Assembly (NCBI GenBank): GCA_937898675.1
Contig: CALEJB010000027.1
Location: forward strand, 1-18,292
From: an uncultured Prevotellaceae bacterium
GTDB taxonomy: Bacteria; Bacteroidota; Bacteroidia; Bacteroidales; Muribaculaceae
Direction: 5' to 3'
DNA: 18,292 bases
This document shows, one piece after another, positions 13,704 to 18,292 of the stretch (position 1 is the stretch's first letter; each line of letters opens with the position of its first letter). The translations under genes were made by a program, and so were the position numbers. The notes under the pieces are model-generated. The model worked only from the letters and a program-made list of their open reading frames with translations. It searched no databases and had not been told where the DNA came from.

Positions 13704-14876
13704 TCACTGCTTGCCGTTGTACTTGGTCACCCACTTGGTGGAGGGGATGAGGCGGAGCAGGAAGTTGTAGCAGGCGGCGACGGCGATGCTGGCCACGGTG
13801 TAGTAGATGAGCACCTGGGTGATGGCGCCCGGGTCGGTAATCTCGTTGGCGCGCAGGTAGTTGTCGGCCAGGATGCGCAGGGCAGGGTGCACCACAAACA
13901 TCGCACTTGAGATGATGCCCACCCACACCATGGGCTTGATGAGCCATGGTCCCAGCGCGCGCACCAGTCCCATGAGCGCCAGGGTGTAGGGTAAGCCGGC
14001 CCACAGCCATTTCTCGTACTCAAACTGCATGTTGAAGAAGTAGTACACCCCCACGGCCATGAGTCCTGCCCACCACGCGTGGGAGATGATGATGGACCAC
14101 CAGTGCCTGAATTTGGGAATCTTGAGATAGCGGGCGCACAGCAGTCCCAGCGAGAAGGGTATGCCCGCCACGGGGAAGTTGTAGCGCACGGTGATGAGCG
14201 GGCAGTCGGCGCCCTCGTGGGCCATATTGACCTGCGGGTACCAGCACGCCACCAAAAAAATAATCGGCAGCACCCATCCGCGCCACTGGCAGTGCTCGCC
14301 GGGCTTGACCCACAGGATGAAACTGTAGATGATGTAGAGCTGCACCATCAGTCCCAGGAACCAGTAGGGGCCAGGAAAGATGTTCATCGTGGGGTTAGGC
14401 ATCACATTGTTGTACATGAACACCTGGGCGCATATCCACTTCCATGAGGTCATCACCGCGGGGTCAAAACCACGCGCCCCCCAAGTGTAGGCGATGTACC
14501 AGGTAACGGCAAGGGGGATGAGCATGAGCCTGAACAGCTTGATGTAGTGCTCGCCCACAAACTGGAACCGGTTGACCCCGGTGCCGTTGCCCTGCTCATA
14601 CTTGAGCACCAGCCCGTAGCCGCTCAGGAACAGGAAGGTCTGCACGCCATACTGACCCAGGAACGACATCAGCACGATGAACCAGTTGCCGTCGGGCTGG
14701 TGCAGATACTGCCGCAGCAGGTCGGCGCACGCCTGCCAGTAGCCAAACTCGTTGGTGCCCTGGCGCAGCGCCGTCCAGTGGCACAGGTTGTGAATTACAA
14801 TCGACAGGATGGCCAGGCCCTTCATCGCCTGGCACTCGTCGCGCGTGAGCAGATTGGTGAATTTTATCTTTTCCAT
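13704..14876 (-). CDS. Acyltransferase 3 family integral membrane protein
   Basis: This 390-aa polytopic membrane protein with about ten hydrophobic helices matches the acyltransferase 3 family, whose members transfer acetyl or other acyl groups to sugars or peptidoglycan at the membrane. The N-terminal motif RDECQAMKGLAILSIVIHN (12-30) carries the likely catalytic His29; GVQTFLFLSGYGLVLKY (77-93) and PYWFLGLMVQLYIIY (170-184) are the other typical segments. The open frame extends to 15047, but a -7 element at 14903-14910 lies inside that extension and the family N-terminus starts at 14876. The gene converges on the regulator gene with only 7 bp between stop codons and no visible terminator. 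The acceptor substrate is unknown, and no glycan gene cluster is visible nearby. Confidence 0.88.
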   Translation of the reverse strand: MEKIKFTNLLTRDECQAMKGLAILSIVIHNLCHWTALRQGTNEFGYWQACADLLRQYLHQPDGNWFIVLMSFLGQYGVQTFLFLSGYGLVLKYEQGNGTGVNRFQFVGEHYIKLFRLMLIPLAVTWYIAYTWGARGFDPAVMTSWKWICAQVFMYNNVMPNPTMNIFPGPYWFLGLMVQLYIIYSFILWVKPGEHCQWRGWVLPIIFLVACWYPQVNMAHEGADCPLITVRYNFPVAGIPFSLGLLCARYLKIPKFRHWWSIIISHAWWAGLMAVGVYYFFNMQFEYEKWLWAGLPYTLALMGLVRALGPWLIKPMVWVGIISSAMFVVHPALRILADNYLRANEITDPGAITQVLIYYTVASIAVAACYNFLLRLIPSTKWVTKYNGKQ

Positions 14877-14902
14877 TGACACATTGGGCTCAAATCTGCC
14901 CG

Positions 14903-14910
14903 CAAAGTTA
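14903..14910 (-). promoter_or_regulatory. -7 promoter element of the acyltransferase gene
   Basis: On the minus strand TAACTTTG (14910 down to 14903) followed by C matches the consensus and sits 26 bp before the ATG at 14876. No clear -33 element is seen at about 19 bp. Confidence 0.55.
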
Positions 14911-14937
14911 CTGCAAATTTTCAAAACAGTGAGGAAT

Positions 14938-14976
14938 TTGGAGTTAGGAGTGAGGGGTTGGGAGTGAGGAGTTGGC
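14938..14976 (+). repeat. GGAGTTAGGAGT interspersed repeat, copy 2 (expanded)
   Basis: TTGGAGTTAGGAGT at 14938-14951 is identical to copy 1 on the minus strand at 6229-6242. AGGAGTTGGC at 14967-14976 also matches copy 1, but here the two parts are separated by additional GAGGGGTTGGGAGTG units. It looks like a short purine-rich microsatellite. Confidence 0.6.
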
Positions 14977-15020
14977 GGAACAAATATCATGACTTTGGTT
15001 AAATATTCACATTTTTTTGC

Positions 15021-15050
15021 TTGTGGTGTGGGCAAAAATGCGTACATTTG
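15021..15050 (+). promoter_or_regulatory. Promoter of the 2-oxoacid:ferredoxin oxidoreductase operon
   Basis: TTG at 15021-15023, a 19-bp spacer and TACATTTG at 15043-15050 fit the Bacteroidetes consensus. The ATG of the first gene is 59 bp downstream, after an AT-rich leader. It is the only good promoter seen ahead of the five-gene run. Confidence 0.75.
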
Positions 15051-15109
15051 CAGATTGAGAAAATTGTAAACATTATAACCTTTAAAATAACCCTTAAACT
15101 ATTTCTTTT

Positions 15110-15340
15110 ATGGCAAAAATCAATGGAGCCGTAACAGTGAATACGGAACGATGCAAGGGCTGCCGACTGTGCGTTGTAGCATGCCCCCAAGATGTGCTGA
15201 ACCTCAAACAGAAAGAGGTCAATGACCGCGGATACCATTTCGCTTACATGGAGCAGCCCGAGAAGTGCATCGGGTGCTCGAGTTGTGCCGCCGTTTGCCC
15301 CGATGCCTGCATCGAGGTGTATCGCGTGGTGGAGAAGTAA
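15110..15340 (+). CDS. 2-oxoacid:ferredoxin oxidoreductase delta subunit, 2[4Fe-4S] ferredoxin
   Basis: This 76-aa protein is a small ferredoxin-type subunit that takes electrons from the catalytic subunits. It carries two full four-cysteine motifs, C15-C18-C21-C25 (CKGCRLCVVACP) and C53-C56-C59-C63 (CIGCSSCAAVCP), each expected to hold one [4Fe-4S] cluster. It is the first gene of the operon, 39 bp before the VorB-like gene. Position and size agree with the delta subunit of Vor/Kor-type enzymes. A free ferredoxin is the alternative. Confidence 0.93.
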   Translation: MAKINGAVTVNTERCKGCRLCVVACPQDVLNLKQKEVNDRGYHFAYMEQPEKCIGCSSCAAVCPDACIEVYRVVEK

Positions 15341-15379
15341 CTAATAACGTGAATAACCTTTTAACCACTATCGAACAAT

Positions 15380-16462
15380 ATGAACGATAAAGTAACATTG
15401 ATGAAGGGTAACGAAGCGCTCGCCATGGCGATGATTCGCTACGGCGCCGACGGATATTTCGGATACCCCATCACTCCGCAGAGTGAAGTGCTTGAGAAAC
15501 TCGAGGCCGAGATGCCTTGGGAGACTACTGGTATGGTTGTGGTACAAGCCGAGAGCGAGGTCGCTTCCATCAACATGGTTTACGGCGGCGCCATGACCGG
15601 CAAGGCCGTGTGCACCTCCACCTCCAGCCCGGGCTTCAGCCTGATGCAGGAGGGCATGTCCTACCTTGCCGCCAGCGAAGTTCCCGCACTGGTAATCAAC
15701 GTGCAGCGCGGCGGTCCCGGTCTGGGCACCATCCACGCTTCGCAGGCCGACTACTTCCAGGCTTGCAAGGGCGGCGGCCACGGTGACTACCACTGCATCG
15801 TGCTCGCCCCTGGCAGCGTGCAGGAGATGGCCGACATGGTGGCCCTGGGCTTTGACCTGGCCTTTAAGTATCGCTGCGTGTCGATGATTCTCGCCGACGG
15901 CACCATCGGCCAGCTCATGGAGAAGGTCGTGCTGCCCGAGCAGCGTCCGCGCCGCACCGACGACGAGATCCGCGAGCAGTGCCCGTGGGCCGTCAACGGC
16001 CGCAAGGGCATGCGTCCCAGCAATGTCGTTACCAGCCTCGAGCTCGACGACGACAAGATGGAGGAGAACAACCACCGCTTCCAGGCCGTGTACCGCGAAA
16101 TCGAGAAGAACGAGACGCGTTGCGAGCTCGTTGACGTCGAGGACTGCGACTACCTGATTACCGCTTTTGGCACCACCGCCCGCATCGCCATGAAGACGAT
16201 GGAGCTTGCCCGCGAAGAGGGCATCAAGGTGGGCCTGTTCCGCCCCCTCACCCTGTGGCCCTTCCCCGTGAACCAGCTGCGCGAGGCCACCAAGAACGTC
16301 AAGGGCATCCTGTGCGTTGAGCTCAACGCCGGCCAGATGGTCGAGGATGTGAAACTTGCCGTCGAGTGTAAGATGCCGGTTGAGCACTACGGCCGCTTTG
16401 GCGGCAACGTGCCCACCCCCGACGAGCTGCTTAACGTACTCAAAGAGAAACTCATCAAATAA
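15380..16462 (+). CDS. vorB: 2-oxoacid:ferredoxin oxidoreductase alpha subunit (VorB-like)
   Basis: This 360-aa subunit carries the pyrimidine-binding and domain II parts of a CoA-dependent, TPP-dependent 2-oxoacid oxidoreductase in the cytoplasm. Visible landmarks are FGYPITPQSEV (27-37), VVQAESEVASINMVYGGA (54-71) with the glutamates near TPP, TSTSSPGFSLMQEG (79-92) and QRGGPGLGT (109-117), then a C-terminal domain with FRPLTLWPFP. In Bacteroides this four-gene set is usually annotated as 3-methyl-2-oxobutanoate (2-oxoisovalerate) oxidoreductase, which makes isobutyryl-CoA. 2-Oxoglutarate or an aryl-pyruvate cannot be excluded from sequence. It is 39 bp after the ferredoxin gene and 11 bp before the TPP subunit gene, so translation is probably coordinated. 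Confidence 0.9.
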   Translation: MNDKVTLMKGNEALAMAMIRYGADGYFGYPITPQSEVLEKLEAEMPWETTGMVVVQAESEVASINMVYGGAMTGKAVCTSTSSPGFSLMQEGMSYLAASEVPALVINVQRGGPGLGTIHASQADYFQACKGGGHGDYHCIVLAPGSVQEMADMVALGFDLAFKYRCVSMILADGTIGQLMEKVVLPEQRPRRTDDEIREQCPWAVNGRKGMRPSNVVTSLELDDDKMEENNHRFQAVYREIEKNETRCELVDVEDCDYLITAFGTTARIAMKTMELAREEGIKVGLFRPLTLWPFPVNQLREATKNVKGILCVELNAGQMVEDVKLAVECKMPVEHYGRFGGNVPTPDELLNVLKEKLIK

Positions 16463-16473
16463 CACAGAACGCA

Positions 16474-17253
16474 ATGGAACTGAACGATATCATTAAACCT
16501 GAGAATAAAGTTTATTCTGCACCGACGCTGCTGAACAATGTTCACATGCACTATTGCCCTGGTTGCAGCCATGGCGTTGTACACAAACTCGTTGCCCAGG
16601 TCATCGAGGAGATGGGCGTGGCCGAAAAGACCGTGGGCGTGTCGCCCGTGGGCTGCGCCGTGTTCGCCTACAACTACATCGACGTTGACTGGGAAGAGGC
16701 TCCCCACGGCCGCGCCACCGCGCTGGCTACCGCTGTTAAGCGCCTGTGGCCCGAGAACCTCGTGTTCACCTACCAGGGCGACGGCGACTTCTCGGCTATC
16801 GGCACCTGTGAGTCGATTCACGCCTGCAACCGCGGCGAGAACATCGCTATCATCTTCATCAACAATGCCATCTACGGCATGACCGGCGGACAGATGGCTC
16901 CCACCACACTGCTGGGCCAGAAGACCGTGACCTGCCCCTACGGCCGCCGTCCGGACCTCAACGGTTATCCCCTGGCCATCACCCCGCTGCTGGCACAACT
17001 CGACGGCACCTGCTATGTGACCCGCCAGAGCGTCCACACCGTGGCCAACGTGCGCAAGGCCAAAGCCGCAATCCGCAAGGCCTTTGAGAACAGCATCAAC
17101 TGCAAGGGCACCTCGGTGGTCGAGATCGTGAGCGCCTGCAACACTGGCTGGAAGCTCACCCCCGAGAAGGCCAACCAGTGGATGGAAGAGAATATGTTCC
17201 CCAAGTACCCCCTCGGAGACTTGAAGGACTTGAAAGATGGTATTCAACGCTAA
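16474..17253 (+). CDS. vorA: 2-oxoacid:ferredoxin oxidoreductase beta subunit, TPP-binding
   Basis: This 259-aa subunit binds thiamine pyrophosphate and a [4Fe-4S] cluster. The TPP motif is GDGDFSAIG (102-110) followed by NN at 130-131, the usual GDG...NN spacing. Cluster-ligand candidates are C28 and C31 in HYCPGCSHG and C61 in PVGCAVF, and HGRATALATA (78-87) is the conserved loop before the TPP motif. Length is typical for the short beta subunits of Vor/Kor enzymes. It is flanked by the VorB-like gene (11 bp) and the gamma subunit gene (18 bp). The gene symbol follows common Bacteroidales usage and is less certain than the function. Confidence 0.9.
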   Translation: MELNDIIKPENKVYSAPTLLNNVHMHYCPGCSHGVVHKLVAQVIEEMGVAEKTVGVSPVGCAVFAYNYIDVDWEEAPHGRATALATAVKRLWPENLVFTYQGDGDFSAIGTCESIHACNRGENIAIIFINNAIYGMTGGQMAPTTLLGQKTVTCPYGRRPDLNGYPLAITPLLAQLDGTCYVTRQSVHTVANVRKAKAAIRKAFENSINCKGTSVVEIVSACNTGWKLTPEKANQWMEENMFPKYPLGDLKDLKDGIQR

Positions 17254-17271
17254 AATTTAGAACAAGACACT

Positions 17272-17808
17272 ATGAAACATGAAATAGTAATCGCCGGCTT
17301 CGGCGGACAGGGCGTATTGTCGATGGGTAAGATTCTTGCCTACTCTGGCCTGATGGAAGACCAGGAGGTCAGCTGGCTGCCCTCCTACGGACCTGAACAG
17401 CGCGGCGGCACCGCCAACGTCACCGTAATTCTGAGCGACGAGCGCATCAGCTCGCCCATCCTCAACGCCTATGACATCGTTGTCGTGCTCAACCAGCAGA
17501 GCCTCGACAAGTTTGAGAGCAAGGTAAAGCCCGGCGGCATCCTGATGTATGACACCTACGGCATCCACAACAAGCCCACCCGCACCGACATCAAGATTTA
17601 TCCTATCGATGCTACCGACAAGTCCATTGAGCTCAAGAACTCCAAGACTTTCAACATGATTGTCCTGGGCGCTATGCTCAAGGCTCGTCCCATGGTCACC
17701 ATCGAGAGCGTGCTCAAGGGCCTCAAGAAGACCCTGCCCGAGCGCCACTGGCACCTCCTGCCGCTCAACGAGCAGGCCCTCAAAAAGGGCATGGAACTCG
17801 TGAAGTAA
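17272..17808 (+). CDS. vorC: 2-oxoacid:ferredoxin oxidoreductase gamma subunit
   Basis: This 178-aa protein is the gamma (domain III) subunit, which completes the complex and contributes to CoA and domain contacts. The family signature GFGGQGVLSMGK (9-20) and SYGPEQRGGTANV (38-50) are both intact, and DIVVVLNQQSLDKF (68-81) is typical. It completes the delta-alpha-beta-gamma set in one operon, 18 bp after the TPP subunit and 29 bp before the PreA-like gene. The symbol is by convention; the subunit identity is firm. Confidence 0.9.
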   Translation: MKHEIVIAGFGGQGVLSMGKILAYSGLMEDQEVSWLPSYGPEQRGGTANVTVILSDERISSPILNAYDIVVVLNQQSLDKFESKVKPGGILMYDTYGIHNKPTRTDIKIYPIDATDKSIELKNSKTFNMIVLGAMLKARPMVTIESVLKGLKKTLPERHWHLLPLNEQALKKGMELVK

Positions 17809-17837
17809 TTCAGAATAACATTTAGAAACATATTGAT

Positions 17838-18292
17838 ATGGATAAACATTTTGAATCTACACGATGCCTTGTGTGCCACGACGCTCCCTGCACTCAAGCT
17901 TGTCCCCGCGGCAACGATCCCGCCCGCGGCGTGAGATCCCATAGATTTGAAAATAACTACTGCGTGGGCATGTTCCTTAACGAGGATATGTGTGCTGGCT
18001 GTGACGCTCCCTGCGAGAAAGCATGTGTCCATCCCGATTTCCCCATTCGCATCAAGCAGATGGCCGAGGGCATCCCTGCCAAGAAAGTAAAAGACTTGCC
18101 GTCGCTCGAGATGGATTTTTGCGGTGTGCACTGCGAGAATCCGTTCTTCCTGGGTTCATCGGTGATTGCCAGCAGTTACGAGATGATTGCAAAGGCCTTC
18201 ACACTGGGCTGGGCAGGTGCCATGTACAAGACAATCACATTTGGCGACATCGAGGAAGTATCGCCCCGTTTTGACCAGGTGGGCAAGGAGGG
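17838..18292 (+). CDS. Dihydropyrimidine dehydrogenase (PreA)-like Fe-S flavoprotein, cut by window end
   Basis: An open frame starts at ATG 17838 and runs off the right edge with no stop after 151 complete codons. The N-terminus carries two cysteine groups, C10-C13-C18-C22 and C52-C55-C59-C63, both with a DAPC core, resembling the Fe-S region at the N-terminus of dihydropyrimidine dehydrogenase and GltD-type proteins. From about residue 90 a dihydroorotate-dehydrogenase-like barrel begins: FCGVHCENPFFLGSS, then AFTLGWAGAMYKTI and EEVSPRF, which correspond to the FMN domain start of DPYD/PreA. It should reduce or oxidise a pyrimidine base or similar ring. It lies 29 bp after the gamma subunit gene, probably in the same operon. 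Substrate and C-terminal domains are not visible. Confidence 0.8.
   Translation, partial: MDKHFESTRCLVCHDAPCTQACPRGNDPARGVRSHRFENNYCVGMFLNEDMCAGCDAPCEKACVHPDFPIRIKQMAEGIPAKKVKDLPSLEMDFCGVHCENPFFLGSSVIASSYEMIAKAFTLGWAGAMYKTITFGDIEEVSPRFDQVGKE

Noticed and set aside
15368..17247. Long antisense frames over the Vor alpha and beta subunit genes
   Set aside because: They lie fully opposite conserved enzymes with intact motifs, and their products are low-complexity and family-less.

Overview
The window looks like a chromosomal segment of a gut-type member of the Bacteroidales (Prevotellaceae/Muribaculaceae-like; the genus is not resolvable by eye). The supporting signs are nine Bacteroidetes-style -7 elements (TAnnTTTG), with a TTTG/TTG -33 element at about 19-21 bp where one is visible; absence of Shine-Dalgarno sequences; a fused SecDF; several exported proteins ending in tails that resemble type IX secretion (T9SS) sorting domains; a TPR-like/transmembrane/AraC regulator; and a ferredoxin-linked 2-oxoacid oxidoreductase operon. 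Most genes are GC-rich and C-ending in codon choice, but 3.5-4.5 kb and 9.7-11.2 kb are clearly more AT-rich.

Layout. Positions 1-55 hold a perfect inverted repeat that resembles the end of an IS150-group IS3 insertion sequence. secDF (321-3353) follows, with its own promoter and terminator, then tRNA-Arg(CCU) with a terminator. Next is an exported 200-aa protein of unknown function (3750-4352), a perfect 42-bp palindrome, and a 539-aa secreted peptidylarginine-deiminase-like enzyme with a C-terminal dockerin-like module (4551-6170). Convergent with it is a secreted endonuclease I family protein with a T9SS-type tail (6243-7943, minus). Divergent from that is a fold-type I PLP aminotransferase (8155-9348). 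A 681-aa exported protein of unknown function (9679-11724) has an AT-rich middle and GC-rich ends. A membrane-bound AraC-type regulator (12002-13696) runs tail to tail with an acyltransferase-3 family membrane protein (13704-14876, minus). The right end is one operon: ferredoxin, VorB-like, TPP-binding and gamma subunits of a 2-oxoacid:ferredoxin oxidoreductase, then a dihydropyrimidine-dehydrogenase (PreA)-like flavoprotein cut off by the window edge.

How the parts relate. SecDF powers export across the inner membrane, and four separate loci encode proteins with signal peptides. Three of these carry tails like T9SS sorting domains and the fourth carries a dockerin-like tail. The Vor operon would oxidise a branched-chain (or related) 2-oxoacid to its acyl-CoA and pass the electrons to ferredoxin; the co-transcribed PreA-like protein may share that electron pool.

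The most notable item is the deiminase. It keeps the PPAD-type catalytic residues, including the two arginines associated with C-terminal-arginine peptide specificity, but it ends in a dockerin-like module rather than a T9SS tail. To my knowledge PPAD has been described mainly from Porphyromonas.
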